Below are positions 8,056 to 17,545 of a DNA stretch of 64,000 bases, piece after piece (positions within the stretch are counted from its first letter, which is position 1; every line of letters starts with the position of its first letter). The notes beneath the pieces are model-generated. The model worked only from the letters and a program-made list of their open reading frames with translations, did not search any database and had not been told where the DNA came from. The DNA is taken from NCBI RefSeq assembly GCF_009937995.1, contig NZ_AP021881.1, positions 186,001-250,000 of the forward strand, read 5' to 3'. Made by a program: the position numbers and the translations under genes. The stretch is from Sulfuriferula nivalis (GTDB lineage Bacteria > Pseudomonadota > Gammaproteobacteria > Burkholderiales > Sulfuriferulaceae).

Positions 8056-9798
8056 TTGAATATCAATATCCGCGTTATTACATTTTTTGTGCATCATCCT
8101 TCGTACTATATGGCGCTCAGGTATTTTATGGCGGCGTGGCGAATTAATGCGGGTGAGTATTATAAGAATATGCGGTTTGGTATCGTTGTTCCGCGAGACT
8201 TGGGTTATAGCAATTTTCTTAATGAGCTGGTGTCGGAATATCCAATAGATATCATGCAGGTAACGCAGGAGACGGCTGAGACATATCAGTATTTCTGGCC
8301 TATGAGCCTGCTTGATGGAAGTTATACCGAGGATGTGATAATTTTCGCGCCTCCAAATATTCTGGTGGTAAATGATATTGCTCGGCTGGTTGAAACTGCA
8401 TACAAGGATAACGTCGCCATTGTGCCGTCATATTTTGGCGCTGCACCAGAATCGGCTGATACGTTGTTATCGACGAACTTTATGGTGTTGCCAAAAAATG
8501 CATTCGCAAATGTAAGTGGCAAGTTCTTATCCATGCTTATGCAAAGCGGGTTTCCTGGTGAAGTGATGCCAAATTATCATTTAGCCATGTCGATTCTGGC
8601 CAGGGCGTTTACCGCATGGTTGAAAGTAAAAAAGATAGACTATAGGTTAATTGATGAACATGATTTTCATGAATTGGGCGGTCAGCAGATAGCAGTTAAT
8701 CATGAGCATGCCTGTGTGGATTATGACAAGCTGGTGATTTTTTCGGTTGCCGATGCGCCAGAGAATGATATTTCATGGAGCCGGATATTTTATGACTCGC
8801 GTGCTTTGCAAAAATTCTTGGAGCATGATCGGCTGTGCGGTGCCTGGTTATACTTTCAACGTGATTTGCGGCATATTTATACGTCGTTTGGTATTGAGTT
8901 AGCTCGACGTAATTTATTTCAGACGACCAATAGTCCTTATTACATCTATGGACTGGATTTCATGCAGCAGTCTGCGGGTATCCGTGCCCTGCATTATCTT
9001 TGTCATGCGCTCAATGAAAGTGGGCAGGAAGCCTATATCACCTGTGAGAATGTGTCACCGCAATTACGCACCCCTGTGCTTACCGAGGCAGTGCTAATGC
9101 AGCATTACGTGGCTGGCAGAAAGCCGATTATGGTTTACCCGGAGATCGTGTCGGGCGATCCGATGGCGGTGGGCGGCGTGGTGGTGCGCTGGTTGTTGAA
9201 TCAGGCTGGGCACATTGGTGGGGATACTACGTTTGCAGCGGAAGATATTATCTTTGCTTATGATGATCAGCATTTGACACAGGATGTTCGTGGCGAAATA
9301 TTGCATATCCCCACTGGCAATACTGCCATATTCAATAACGACGATAATCCTTATGATGATGCGCGTGATTTGGTGTGCTATTACGCGCATAAGTATTTGT
9401 ATAACGGCGGTCAGCTAACCGAACAAGTACAGGGCGCGATTAGCCTGTGCAAGGATCAGGTGTTAACTCATGCTGAAATTGCCGCGATATTACGGCGTTC
9501 GAAGTTGCTTTATGTTTATGAATCGACTTCACTGATAGAAGAAGCCTTGCTTTGCGGCTGCCCGGTGTCGGTTATTGAGACGGATTACTGGCGTAACAAT
9601 ATGGCAAATTATGTTTATACAGGCGACATTGGTGTGGTGATGGATGACAGTCCTGAATCAATTGCGCTGGCGACTGCGAACGTACATAAGTATCGTGAAG
9701 TGCATGAAGATGTTGTGGTCAAAGATGCCTGGTGGCAGATAGATCGTTTCGTTGAAATCACTCAACGTGCCGCAAAATTAAAGGCTAAATGTAATTAG
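8056..9798 (+). CDS. Large glycosyltransferase-like protein of unknown specificity
   Basis: The 580-residue protein starts with TTG at 8056; AAGG lies about eight bases before it and no ATG is better placed. The first 280 residues (MNINIRVITFFVHHPSYYM...) resemble no family I can name. From about residue 295 (YYIYGLDFMQQSAGIRALHYL) it reads like a GT-B enzyme, with PIMVYPEIVSGDP, a long linker, then LLYVYESTSLIEEALLCGCP, which fits the conserved donor-site glutamate region. Its stop codon overlaps the stop of the convergent TPR-GT41 gene, leaving no room for a terminator between them. Confidence 0.55.
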   Translation: MNINIRVITFFVHHPSYYMALRYFMAAWRINAGEYYKNMRFGIVVPRDLGYSNFLNELVSEYPIDIMQVTQETAETYQYFWPMSLLDGSYTEDVIIFAPPNILVVNDIARLVETAYKDNVAIVPSYFGAAPESADTLLSTNFMVLPKNAFANVSGKFLSMLMQSGFPGEVMPNYHLAMSILARAFTAWLKVKKIDYRLIDEHDFHELGGQQIAVNHEHACVDYDKLVIFSVADAPENDISWSRIFYDSRALQKFLEHDRLCGAWLYFQRDLRHIYTSFGIELARRNLFQTTNSPYYIYGLDFMQQSAGIRALHYLCHALNESGQEAYITCENVSPQLRTPVLTEAVLMQHYVAGRKPIMVYPEIVSGDPMAVGGVVVRWLLNQAGHIGGDTTFAAEDIIFAYDDQHLTQDVRGEILHIPTGNTAIFNNDDNPYDDARDLVCYYAHKYLYNGGQLTEQVQGAISLCKDQVLTHAEIAAILRRSKLLYVYESTSLIEEALLCGCPVSVIETDYWRNNMANYVYTGDIGVVMDDSPESIALATANVHKYREVHEDVVVKDAWWQIDRFVEITQRAAKLKAKCN

Positions 9799-12302
9799 TC
9801 GTTTGATGCATCGTTGCTGTTCTGAGTCGTTTGCCATATTTCAATTAGGCAGCTACCAAAATTAACTGCGAATTTTTGACCGTCCATCATAGGTGACGTT
9901 GATAGTTTTTGCCGTAGATTCAGGCGGAGCAGGCTGAGTGCCGGCAAGTCGCTGGTATGCGCTATCGCTCGCTTCACGTAGTCTTCCGCACTTTCAGCTA
10001 CCCATTCCGTTAGTCCCGCATTCATCAAAATACCGGCACCTTGCCTCGATAAAAAGCTGCTTGCAGCCAGAGTGAGCACTGGCACTCCCATCCATAATCC
10101 TTCCACAGTCGTGGTGCCGCCAGGGTAAGGGAACGGGTCTAGTGCAATGTCTACGCGTTCGTAAGCGCGCAAGTAGGTGGCTCTGTCGTCATGGCCTTCT
10201 AGTATAAGGCGTTGCTCGGCTATGCCGTGTTGTGCATAGCGATCCAGCGTTAACTGGCGCTGGCTGGGGTCGTTGAATTGCTTGGTTTTGAGGAATAGTT
10301 TGCTGTCGGGCAGGGCGGTCAGTATCTGCGCCCAGAGTGCCACGACATCGTCGTTCATTTTGGTCAGATTGTTAAAGCAACCGAAGGTGATATGGGCATT
10401 GCTGAGTGCAGGCAAAGGTGCGACGGTCAGGTCGATGTTCGGCGGAGCAAAGCACAGCCGCGTTTCCGGTAATCGCCAGATGCTTTCGGTGAAATAGCTG
10501 GTTTCGCTCTCCGGCAGTGTCCATGCATCGGCAACCAGATAGTCCATCTCATTCATACCCGTGGTCGCAAAATAACCTAGCCAGCTGACTTGCACCGGTG
10601 CCGGTTTCCACGCGAATATGGGCAGTCTGTTATAGCGGGTGTGACCAGCCAGATCGATAAGGATATGGATGCCGTCATCGTGTATCAGTTTGGCCGCTGC
10701 TTCATCATTCAGACCGGATAATGGCCGCCATGCGTGGAAGTAAGGCTGAATGCGGTTGGTGAGTTCATCTGCGCGATGGTTGGTTGGGTAGGCGATTAAT
10801 TCAAAGGCAGCGGGGTCGAGTTGCGTAATCAGGCTTTCCAGAAAATAGCCGACAGGGTGGTTGTTAAAGTCACCAGAGACGAAACCGATGCGCAATCTGA
10901 CAGCCAGTGGGTCACATTGCCAAGTGGCGTAAGTGTGCTTTGGCAGTCGTGTAACATTTTGACCATATCGCAGTGCTTCCTCGAAATTTTGCGCGGGCGT
11001 GCTCAGCGGGTCGTAATTGAGCATGAACAACAGATTGCTGTGGGCGACGGTGTAATCCGGGTTGAGCGCTAACGCGTTGCGATAACTTGTTGCGGCCTCA
11101 GCCAGCCTGCCCATAGCCTGTAACGTATTGCCCAGATTGTTGTGAATTTCTGCAATGTTGGGATTGAGTTGCAGAGCATGTTGATAACAGTTTTCGGCTT
11201 CAATTAAGCGGCCTGAGTCTTGCAGGATATTACCCAGATTACTGTGCGCCTGTACCAGATTGGGCTGTATTTGTAGTGCGCGCCTGACTTCGGTTTCGGC
11301 CACAGCTGATAGTCCTGACTCATGTAAGGTAATGCCCAAATTACTATGCGCTTGCGCATACTCAGGTTGAATGGCGAGGGCTAGTCGATACGCGGCTATG
11401 GCATCCTGATGTTGTCCTAACGTGCGGAACAGATTACCCAGATTGTAATGCGCCTCAGCCAGATCAGGTTTGATGGCAATCGCGCGCTGATAGCTGGCTA
11501 CTGCTTCATTCAAACGCCCCATGTCCTGTAACGTACTGCCCAGATTGCTGTAAGCCTCCGCAAAATTCGGGTCGATAGCGAGCGCACGGCGCAGACTGCG
11601 TTCAGCATCCGCATAGCGCCCCAGGTCGTTGAGAACATTGGCCAGATTGCTATGGGCATAAGCATCTTGAGGCGCAAGTTTGGCTGCTTTTTGTAAGGCG
11701 GCAAGTGCTTCGGTATTTCGTCCTAGCGCCTGTAGTGCCGAGCCCAGTGCTTTCCAGCCAAACCCCTCGCGTGGGTAACGCGTGGTCATGGCTAATCCCT
11801 GTTTGACGACTTCGTCGTATTGCCCCTGCGAAAACAGGTCGATGATGGCATTGGTTAGCCCTTCGCGACTAGTCTTGGCTGTTGGTTTGTTCTGTGGCTG
11901 TGCTGGGGTGGGCGATACCGTCTTGGGTGTCAATCGCGCTGCCAGATTATCAAACTCAGCACCCTGCAAACCCTGCTGGCGGGCGATGGTGAGCACTTCG
12001 CGTGCGGCATCAAGCTGATTCGCCAGCATCAACGCTTCAATATAGCCCAGCCAGTAAGTGTTTTGTGTGGGATCGGCCTCCAATGCAGCCATGAAATAAG
12101 GCAGGCCGACTATGGGCTGGTTCTTCTGCACACATAATATGCCCAGGTGATGATTGGCCACAGGGTGCTGTGGCTGTTGTTGCAGGATGTCGCGGTAAAG
12201 TAATTCAGCCTCGTCCAGCAGTCCAGCCTGATGCTGGGCGATAGCCTGTTGTAACGCTTGCGCTAGTGCTACCGGGGTGGAGGATGGGAATGGTGGGTTC
12301 AT
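9795..12302 (-). CDS. TPR-repeat O-GlcNAc transferase-like (GT41/SPINDLY-type) protein
   Basis: At 835 residues it has the architecture of bacterial OGT/SPINDLY-like proteins. The N-terminal half is built of many 34-residue TPR units with the recurring pattern AEAHYNLGNLFRTLGQ. The C-terminal half, from about residue 450, is the GT41 catalytic region: RIGFVSGDFNNHPVGYF, VQVSWLGYFATTGM, ITFGCFNNLTKMND and FPYPGGTTTVEGLWMGVPVL. Such enzymes transfer a sugar to serine, threonine or asparagine of proteins, or act in glycan assembly. It lies convergent to the glycosylation operon. The substrate cannot be told from the sequence. Confidence 0.88.
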   Translation of the reverse strand: MNPPFPSSTPVALAQALQQAIAQHQAGLLDEAELLYRDILQQQPQHPVANHHLGILCVQKNQPIVGLPYFMAALEADPTQNTYWLGYIEALMLANQLDAAREVLTIARQQGLQGAEFDNLAARLTPKTVSPTPAQPQNKPTAKTSREGLTNAIIDLFSQGQYDEVVKQGLAMTTRYPREGFGWKALGSALQALGRNTEALAALQKAAKLAPQDAYAHSNLANVLNDLGRYADAERSLRRALAIDPNFAEAYSNLGSTLQDMGRLNEAVASYQRAIAIKPDLAEAHYNLGNLFRTLGQHQDAIAAYRLALAIQPEYAQAHSNLGITLHESGLSAVAETEVRRALQIQPNLVQAHSNLGNILQDSGRLIEAENCYQHALQLNPNIAEIHNNLGNTLQAMGRLAEAATSYRNALALNPDYTVAHSNLLFMLNYDPLSTPAQNFEEALRYGQNVTRLPKHTYATWQCDPLAVRLRIGFVSGDFNNHPVGYFLESLITQLDPAAFELIAYPTNHRADELTNRIQPYFHAWRPLSGLNDEAAAKLIHDDGIHILIDLAGHTRYNRLPIFAWKPAPVQVSWLGYFATTGMNEMDYLVADAWTLPESETSYFTESIWRLPETRLCFAPPNIDLTVAPLPALSNAHITFGCFNNLTKMNDDVVALWAQILTALPDSKLFLKTKQFNDPSQRQLTLDRYAQHGIAEQRLILEGHDDRATYLRAYERVDIALDPFPYPGGTTTVEGLWMGVPVLTLAASSFLSRQGAGILMNAGLTEWVAESAEDYVKRAIAHTSDLPALSLLRLNLRQKLSTSPMMDGQKFAVNFGSCLIEIWQTTQNSNDASND

Positions 12303-12404
12303 GGTGCTAGTTTAGCAGAGGTATGTCAAAAAAATGGCAATCGTAGCAGACGAATGCTTATGCTGAAGGCCATGACTTTCTGTGTGATTTGTTTAATACG
12401 CTTC

Positions 12405-12432
12405 TTGATATATGGATAATTATCTATATAAT
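12405..12432 (+). promoter_or_regulatory. Candidate sigma-70 promoter of brnTA
   Basis: TTGATA (12405-12410) and TATAAT (12427-12432) are separated by 16 bases. The expected start point falls near 12439, which is also the chosen ATG of brnT, so the transcript may be leaderless. No Shine-Dalgarno sequence is visible before that ATG. The short AT-rich near-repeats inside the promoter (TATATGGATAAT, TATCTATATAAT) are possible antitoxin contacts. Confidence 0.5.
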
Positions 12433-12438
12433 CATTCT

Positions 12439-12723
12439 ATGAGATCGACTTTTACCTTGACTTGGGATGAAGCAAAACGTCAGAAGACGATTAATGATCG
12501 TGGTATCGATTTTTCTGATGCGGCGATTGTATTTGCTGGTCCCACGTTTGAGTTTGAGGATGTTCGGCAACATTACGGTGAGTGTCGGTTAATTTGTTTT
12601 GGTTTGCTGGCAGGCCGAATGGTGGCAATCGGTTATGTGCAACGTGGTGAGAAGCGCCACATTTTTTCGATGAGGAAAGCGAATGAACGCGAAATCACAC
12701 GATATCAAGAGCAGCTTGGGTAA
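12439..12723 (+). CDS. brnT: BrnT family ribonuclease toxin
   Basis: The 94-residue protein fits the RelE-fold BrnT toxins: it starts with the conserved FTLTWDEAKRQKT and NDRGIDFSDAAIVF and ends with AIGYVQRGEKRHIFSMRKANEREI, the conserved strand and R-K-A-N-E-R-E tail. BrnT cleaves RNA and arrests growth until neutralised by BrnA. An ATG at 12412 is in frame, but it lies inside the promoter, so 12439 is preferred. The gene overlaps the antitoxin gene by 41 bases. All recognisable parts are intact. Confidence 0.88.
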   Translation: MRSTFTLTWDEAKRQKTINDRGIDFSDAAIVFAGPTFEFEDVRQHYGECRLICFGLLAGRMVAIGYVQRGEKRHIFSMRKANEREITRYQEQLG

Positions 12724-13048
12724 ATTGGATGCTCATAATATTGAGCCAGACGAATTTGATGAAATACCAGAATTGACGGCAGAGGACTTTGCTCGTCCAG
12801 ATCTCGTATGGCATGTGGACGGGAAAGCTGTAAGTAAAAATGAGGGAATCAACGCGTTTTCGGCAAGTATGAAAAAGCAGAAAATAAGTATCGCAATTGA
12901 TCCTGATGTGGTGGCTTGGTTTAAATCTAGTGCAGGTGGTCGTGGATATCAGTCGCTTATCAATGCTGCCCTACGTGAGGCTATGCAGCGCAAGACTATC
13001 GAAGAAACCATACGTCGAGTGATTAAGGAGGAGTTGCATTCTGTTTGA
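12683..13048 (+). CDS. brnA: BrnA family antitoxin
   Basis: The 121-residue partner of BrnT. The acidic N-terminal stretch (PDEFDEIPELTAEDFARP) binds toxin in this family. The C-terminal part, ISIAIDPDVVAWFKSSAGGRGYQSLINAALREAM, is the ribbon-helix-helix-like DNA-binding and dimerisation region, given here in two pieces of the expected order. It overlaps brnT, the usual arrangement for the pair. BrnA normally represses its own promoter. Confidence 0.87.
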   Translation: MNAKSHDIKSSLGKLDAHNIEPDEFDEIPELTAEDFARPDLVWHVDGKAVSKNEGINAFSASMKKQKISIAIDPDVVAWFKSSAGGRGYQSLINAALREAMQRKTIEETIRRVIKEELHSV

Positions 13049-13138
13049 GGATAATCGATAAATGGGAATGACAGTTAATTGAATTTTGCATGATGGGGGA
13101 CTAGTCTAAGTCAGACCAAGTTCTCTGTCTGGGTGATT

Positions 13139-13375
13139 ATGCAAACAATCAATATTCACGATGCCAAATCGCAACTTTCTAAACTGGTTGAAGCTGTGTT
13201 GCAGGGCGAAGAAATTGTCATCGTAAAAGCAGGAAAGCCTTCCGCATTACTCGTTTCGTTACCTACAAAAGGTAGTTTTGTTAGTCGCCCAGGTTCTATG
13301 AAGGGGGCAATTATCATTGCTGATGATTTCGATGCACCATTGTCAGAAAAAATTAGAGCTGATTTTGAAGAGTGA
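13139..13375 (+). CDS. Phd/YefM-type antitoxin, partner toxin truncated
   Basis: The 78-residue protein begins MQTINIHDAKSQLSKLVEAV, the standard start of Phd/YefM antitoxins, with EEIVIVKAGKPSALLV next and an acidic C-terminus that would wrap the toxin. ATG 13139 is preferred to the GTG at 13133 because it gives the family start. Its TGA forms a GTGA overlap with a short frame that is the start of a VapC-type toxin but stops after 12 codons, so this antitoxin is now an orphan. Confidence 0.85.
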   Translation: MQTINIHDAKSQLSKLVEAVLQGEEIVIVKAGKPSALLVSLPTKGSFVSRPGSMKGAIIIADDFDAPLSEKIRADFEE

Positions 13376-13410
13376 TAACGAGAGTATTACTGGATACTCA
13401 CCTATTTTAG
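13372..13410 (+). pseudogene. Truncated VapC/PIN toxin start (12 codons)
   Basis: Directly after the Phd gene, GTG 13372 opens the frame MITRVLLDTHLF and then meets TAG at 13408. VLLDTH is the exact opening of PIN-domain toxins paired with Phd antitoxins, including the first catalytic aspartate, where an intact gene would continue with tryptophans. The canonical four-base overlap with the antitoxin gene is kept. No PIN continuation is recognisable in any frame before 13500, so the rest appears deleted. Confidence 0.72.
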
Positions 13411-13513
13411 GTTTGCCTATATCTGTCGAAACTGCTTGTTTTGGGATAAGGCACAAATGATATCAATTGAGCTATAATGCAATCATTGATGTTAAATTGA
13501 AGGAGTGAAAGCA

Positions 13514-13753
13514 ATGGCATCTGTCACCGTCCGCAACTTACCTGATGAAACGCACCGTGCGCTGCGTGTGCGTGCTGCTACGCATGGCCGCAGCACTGAA
13601 GCTGAAATTCGGGCGATCCTCGAATGTGCTGTTCGACCTGAGAGTCGGATTAAGCTCGGCACCCTGCTAGCCGAGATTGGCCGTGAAGTGGGCGGCATCG
13701 ATCTTGAGATTGAACGCGATAAAACTCCGTCCGAACCAATGAGCTTTGAATGA
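13514..13753 (+). CDS. FitA/VapB-like ribbon-helix-helix antitoxin
   Basis: The 79-residue protein starts MASVTVRNLPDETHRALRVR, a ribbon-helix-helix DNA-binding segment typical of FitA/StbC antitoxins, and ends with an acidic toxin-binding tail. ATG 13514 is preceded by AGGAG at good spacing, which decides it over the GTG at 13505. It overlaps the PIN toxin gene by four bases. As in FitAB, the pair should bind its own promoter. Confidence 0.87.
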   Translation: MASVTVRNLPDETHRALRVRAATHGRSTEAEIRAILECAVRPESRIKLGTLLAEIGREVGGIDLEIERDKTPSEPMSFE

Positions 13754-14178
13754 TCCTGCTCGATACCAACATCATTTCTGAACCATTGAAAGCGGCAGGC
13801 AACGCGAACGTACTTGCCTGGATAGACGCACAGATCATCGAAACGTTGTACCTCTCGACTATCAGTCTTGCGGAACTTCGCTTTGGGATCGCGGCGTTAC
13901 CAGAGGGAAAACGCCGCGATACGCTACATTTCAGTCTTGAGCAGCGTGTTTTACCGTTGTTTGTGGGGCGCATCCTATCGTTTGATGATCCTGCATCGCA
14001 ATCCTATGCAACGCTACGCTCAAGCGCGCGTGCAGCTGGGTTGGCCATTGCGCCCGCAGATGGCTATATTGCGGCCATCGCGGCGACGCATGGTTTAGCG
14101 GTAGCTACGCGCGACACGTCGCCTTTTGAAGCTGCCGGCTTGACTGTCATCAACCCTTGGACGTGGCAGGCACATTGA
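13750..14178 (+). CDS. vapC: FitB/VapC-like PIN-domain toxin
   Basis: The 142-residue PIN-domain ribonuclease has the family acidic residues in order: ILLDTNIISEPL at the start, STISLAELRFGIAAL in the middle, and APADGYIAAIAATHGLAVATRD near the end, so the active site looks complete. The length is standard. The ATGA overlap with the antitoxin is the usual TA arrangement. The rhamnose operon ends only 22 bases away in the opposite direction. Confidence 0.9.
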   Translation: MILLDTNIISEPLKAAGNANVLAWIDAQIIETLYLSTISLAELRFGIAALPEGKRRDTLHFSLEQRVLPLFVGRILSFDDPASQSYATLRSSARAAGLAIAPADGYIAAIAATHGLAVATRDTSPFEAAGLTVINPWTWQAH

Positions 14179-14200
14179 TGCCCATGCGCTTGATGTGACT

Positions 14201-15058
14201 TTAACGACCCAAGCAACTCTCCAGCGCCACTTCCCAATCTGGCATCACAATGCCAAAAGCCTGTTGTACCTTTTCACCTGACAGCACTGAATTTACCGGA
14301 CGGGTCGCCGGGGTGGGGTACTGGCTGGCGGGGATGGGGTTGATGCTGACTTGTTTGCCATCGGCGAGTTCGGTACGGGCTAATATCGCCTGGGCAAAAT
14401 CATACCAGCTGATGTTGCCTGCACTGGTCAGATGGTAAATGCCGTTGTGATCCAGGAATGGACGTTGCGCGAGGATTTGGGCGCTGGCTTCGGAGATCAT
14501 GCGTGACCAGGTTGGTGCGCCGTATTGGTCGTTTACTACATTCAACGTGTCGCGTTCGCGGAACAAGCGTTGCATGGTCAGCAGGAAATTGCCACCACGC
14601 AGGCTGTACACCCAGCTGGTACGCAAAATCACATGCGGAATACCTGAGGCGATAATCGCCTGCTCGCCAGCCAGCTTGGTTTTGCCATACACGCCTAGCG
14701 GGTTGGTGATATCTGCTTCCACATAAGCGCCAGTCTTGCTGCCATCAAACACATAATCAGTCGAGTAATGCATCATCGCCGCACCCAGCTTGGCGGCGGC
14801 TTCTGCCATTACCGCAGGGGCAACGGTGTTGATCGCATGGGCGAGTTCAGGCTCAGATTCAGCTTTGTCCACCGCCGTATGGGCAGCCGGGTTGACGATC
14901 ACATCAGGGCGTGTGGTGTGGATAAATTCACGCAGCGCGGCAACGTCGGTTAAATCCAGTTGCGCACGGGTAGGGGCGATCACCTCGCCCAATGTTGCCA
15001 GCGTGCGGCGCAGTTCCCAGCCGACTTGACCGTTCACTCCCGTGAGCAAGATTTTCAT
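14201..15058 (-). CDS. rmlD: dTDP-4-dehydrorhamnose reductase
   Basis: The 285-residue SDR-family enzyme has the NAD(P) loop ILLTGVNGQVGWEL at the start, STDYVFDG and YGKTKLAGEQ (the catalytic YxxxK), and ILRTSWVYS. It catalyses the last step to dTDP-L-rhamnose. It is last in the rmlBACD operon and overlaps rmlC by four bases. The rhamnose is probably used by the exopolysaccharide or glycosylation clusters on either side. Confidence 0.96.
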   Translation of the reverse strand: MKILLTGVNGQVGWELRRTLATLGEVIAPTRAQLDLTDVAALREFIHTTRPDVIVNPAAHTAVDKAESEPELAHAINTVAPAVMAEAAAKLGAAMMHYSTDYVFDGSKTGAYVEADITNPLGVYGKTKLAGEQAIIASGIPHVILRTSWVYSLRGGNFLLTMQRLFRERDTLNVVNDQYGAPTWSRMISEASAQILAQRPFLDHNGIYHLTSAGNISWYDFAQAILARTELADGKQVSINPIPASQYPTPATRPVNSVLSGEKVQQAFGIVMPDWEVALESCLGR

Positions 15059-15597
15059 GGGAAAACCTCACACTGAGAAAATGGCAAACCAGCGGCATCT
15101 TTCGCAGCAATCGTAGGCTCGCCTGTCAGCGGCCAGGTAATGCCCAGTGCAGGGTCATTCCACAGCAGGCTGCGTTCAAATTCAGGTGCCCAGTAATCGG
15201 TGGTTTTGTAGAGGAATTCTGCATTATCTGACGTGACCACAAAGCCATGGGCAAAGCCGGGCGGTATCCACGCCATACGTTTGTTCTCGGCGGAAAGCTC
15301 TACCCCGACCCACTTGCCAAACGTAGGCGACGATTTGCGCAAATCGACAGCGACGTCATACACGCTGCCGCTAATCACCCGCACCAGTTTGCCTTGCGTA
15401 TGCTGGGTCTGATAATGCAAGCCGCGCAACACGCCACGTGCCGAACGCGAATGGTTGTCCTGTACAAAGTCATCAGGGATACCCGCTGCAGTCATGACCT
15501 TGCGGTTATAGCTTTCATAGAAAAAACCACGCTCGTCACCAAAAACTTTGGGCTCGATGATGAGCACGTCAGGGATCTCAGTCGGGATAATATTCAT
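15055..15597 (-). CDS. rmlC: dTDP-4-dehydrorhamnose 3,5-epimerase
   Basis: The 180-residue cupin-fold epimerase has all the hallmarks: DVLIIEPKVFGDERGFFYES, DNHSRSARGVLRGLHYQ with the active-site histidine, and IPPGFAHGFVV. It converts dTDP-4-keto-6-deoxyglucose to the L-sugar. The start lies two bases downstream of the rmlA stop, and the end overlaps rmlD in an ATGA. Confidence 0.96.
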   Translation of the reverse strand: MNIIPTEIPDVLIIEPKVFGDERGFFYESYNRKVMTAAGIPDDFVQDNHSRSARGVLRGLHYQTQHTQGKLVRVISGSVYDVAVDLRKSSPTFGKWVGVELSAENKRMAWIPPGFAHGFVVTSDNAEFLYKTTDYWAPEFERSLLWNDPALGITWPLTGEPTIAAKDAAGLPFSQCEVFP

Positions 15598-15599
15598 GA

Positions 15600-16484
15600 T
15601 TAAAATAAACGCTCATTTAACATGGATAACAAATACTGCCCATATGCATTTTTCTTCAATGGCTGCGCCAGCTTCTCAACTTGAGCTGCATCAATATAGC
15701 CCTGGCGATAAGCAATCTCTTCCAGACACGAAACTTTCAAGCCCTGACGTTTTTCTATGGTCTGAATAAATGTAGAAGCTTCCAGCAAGGATTCATGCGT
15801 ACCCGTATCCAGCCAGGCATGACCTCGTCCCATCACCTCAACTTGCAGCTGGCCCATTTCCAGATAATGCCGGTTGACGTCGGTAATCTCCAGCTCGCCG
15901 CGTGGTGAAGGCTTGAGATTGCGGGCGATGTCGATCACCTGATTGTCGTAGAAATACAGACCTGTCACCGCATAGCGCGATTTAGGCTTGAGTGGTTTTT
16001 CTTCCAGACTGATAGCGTGACCTGCTTCGTCGAACTCGACCACGCCGTAGCGTTCAGGATCATGCACAGGGTAGGCGAATACCGATGCGCCGTCTGGCTT
16101 GGCCGCTGCAGTGCGTAAATCGTGGGCGAATTCATGACCGTAAAAGATGTTGTCGCCCAGCACCAGCGCGCTATTATCTTTGCCGATGAAATCCGCACCG
16201 ATGATAAATGCTTGCGCCAGGCCATCGGGTGACGGTTGCACCTTATAGCAAATGTTCAAACCCCATTGTGAGCCATCGCCCAGCAGCTGTTCAAAGCGCG
16301 GTGTGTCTTGTGGGGTGGAAATAATCAGGATGTCGCGTATCCCGGCCAGCATCAGTGTAGACAGCGGATAGTAAATCATCGGCTTGTCGTAAACTGGTAG
16401 TAGCTGTTTGGATACCGCTTGCGTCACTGGATATAAGCGCGTTCCCGAGCCGCCTGCCAGAATTATGCCTTTACGTGCGCTCAT
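15600..16484 (-). CDS. rmlA: Glucose-1-phosphate thymidylyltransferase
   Basis: The 294-residue nucleotidyltransferase has the signature [14 protein letters not shown] at the N-terminus, then [27 protein letters not shown] and EEKPLKPKS. It makes dTDP-glucose, the first step of the pathway. It overlaps rmlB by four bases, so it is translated with it as one operon. Confidence 0.97.
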   Translation of the reverse strand: MSARKGIILAGGSGTRLYPVTQAVSKQLLPVYDKPMIYYPLSTLMLAGIRDILIISTPQDTPRFEQLLGDGSQWGLNICYKVQPSPDGLAQAFIIGADFIGKDNSALVLGDNIFYGHEFAHDLRTAAAKPDGASVFAYPVHDPERYGVVEFDEAGHAISLEEKPLKPKSRYAVTGLYFYDNQVIDIARNLKPSPRGELEITDVNRHYLEMGQLQVEVMGRGHAWLDTGTHESLLEASTFIQTIEKRQGLKVSCLEEIAYRQGYIDAAQVEKLAQPLKKNAYGQYLLSMLNERLF

Positions 16485-17545
16485 GCTTTGCTCCCATATT
16501 GTTTTTCTACCCAGTGGCGATATTCACCGCTGGCGATATTGGCTACCCATGTCTGATTCGCCAAATACCAGGCGACAGTTTTGCGTATGCCAGTCTCAAA
16601 TGTCTCGCTCGGCATCCAGCCCAGTTCGCGCTGTAACTTGGTGGCGTCGATGGCGTAGCGGCGGTCGTGGCCGGCGCGGTCTTTCACATAGGTGATCAAA
16701 TCAGCATGCGGTGTAACTGGAGAGCCTGCGTGCAGGTCATCCAACATGGTGCAGATGGTTTTTACAACATCGATATTGGCTTTCTCGTTCCAGCCACCGA
16801 CGTTATAGACTTCTCCTAGCTTGCCATGCGCCAGCACGGTGCGGATTGCGCTGCAATGGTCGCCTACATACAGCCAGTCGCGCACGTTCAAGCCATCGCC
16901 ATAAATAGGCAGCGCCTTGCCAGCAACCGCATTCATCATCACCAGCGGGATGAGTTTTTCTGGGAACTGCAGCGGGCCGTAATTGTTAGAGCAATTGGTG
17001 GTCAGTACAGGCAAGCCGTAAGTGTGATGATAAGCGCGTACCAGATGGTCAGAAGCGGCTTTGGAAGCAGAGTACGGGCTGTTCGGCGCATAAGGCGTAG
17101 TTTCAGTAAATGGTGCATCATCAGGGCCGAGCGAACCGTAAACTTCGTCAGTTGAAACATGTAAAAAACGAAATGCGGATTTAGCCGATTCGTCCATTGC
17201 CGTCCAGTAAGCGCGCACTGACTCCAGCAGGTGGAAAGTGCCGACCACGTTGGTCTGAATAAAATCTTCAGGTCCCAGAATAGAGCGGTCTACATGGCTC
17301 TCAGCCGCAAAGTTAATCACAGCACGAGGCTGATGTGTTTGCAATAACTGTGTCATCAATGCGCTGTCACCGATATCACCCTGCACAAAAATATGGCGGG
17401 GATCATCAGCTATAGACGCCAGGTTCTCCATATTGCCCGCATAAGTCAATTTATCCAGATTGATAACAGTCTCATCCGACTGTGCCAACCAATCTAAAAC
17501 AAAATTCGCGCCGATAAAGCCTGCGCCGCCTGTGACTAAGATCAT
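16481..17545 (-). CDS. rmlB: dTDP-glucose 4,6-dehydratase
   Basis: The 354-residue extended SDR has [19 protein letters not shown] as its NAD loop, HVSTDEVYG and [15 protein letters not shown] with the catalytic tyrosine and lysine. It is first in the rmlBACD operon. The 303-base gap upstream, shared with a divergent AbrB-type antitoxin gene, should contain its promoter. Confidence 0.97.
   Translation of the reverse strand: MILVTGGAGFIGANFVLDWLAQSDETVINLDKLTYAGNMENLASIADDPRHIFVQGDIGDSALMTQLLQTHQPRAVINFAAESHVDRSILGPEDFIQTNVVGTFHLLESVRAYWTAMDESAKSAFRFLHVSTDEVYGSLGPDDAPFTETTPYAPNSPYSASKAASDHLVRAYHHTYGLPVLTTNCSNNYGPLQFPEKLIPLVMMNAVAGKALPIYGDGLNVRDWLYVGDHCSAIRTVLAHGKLGEVYNVGGWNEKANIDVVKTICTMLDDLHAGSPVTPHADLITYVKDRAGHDRRYAIDATKLQRELGWMPSETFETGIRKTVAWYLANQTWVANIASGEYRHWVEKQYGSKA

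Noticed and set aside
12412-12438. Upstream ATG of brnT giving nine extra residues
   Set aside because: It lies between the -35 and -10 boxes of the predicted promoter, so it would not be transcribed.
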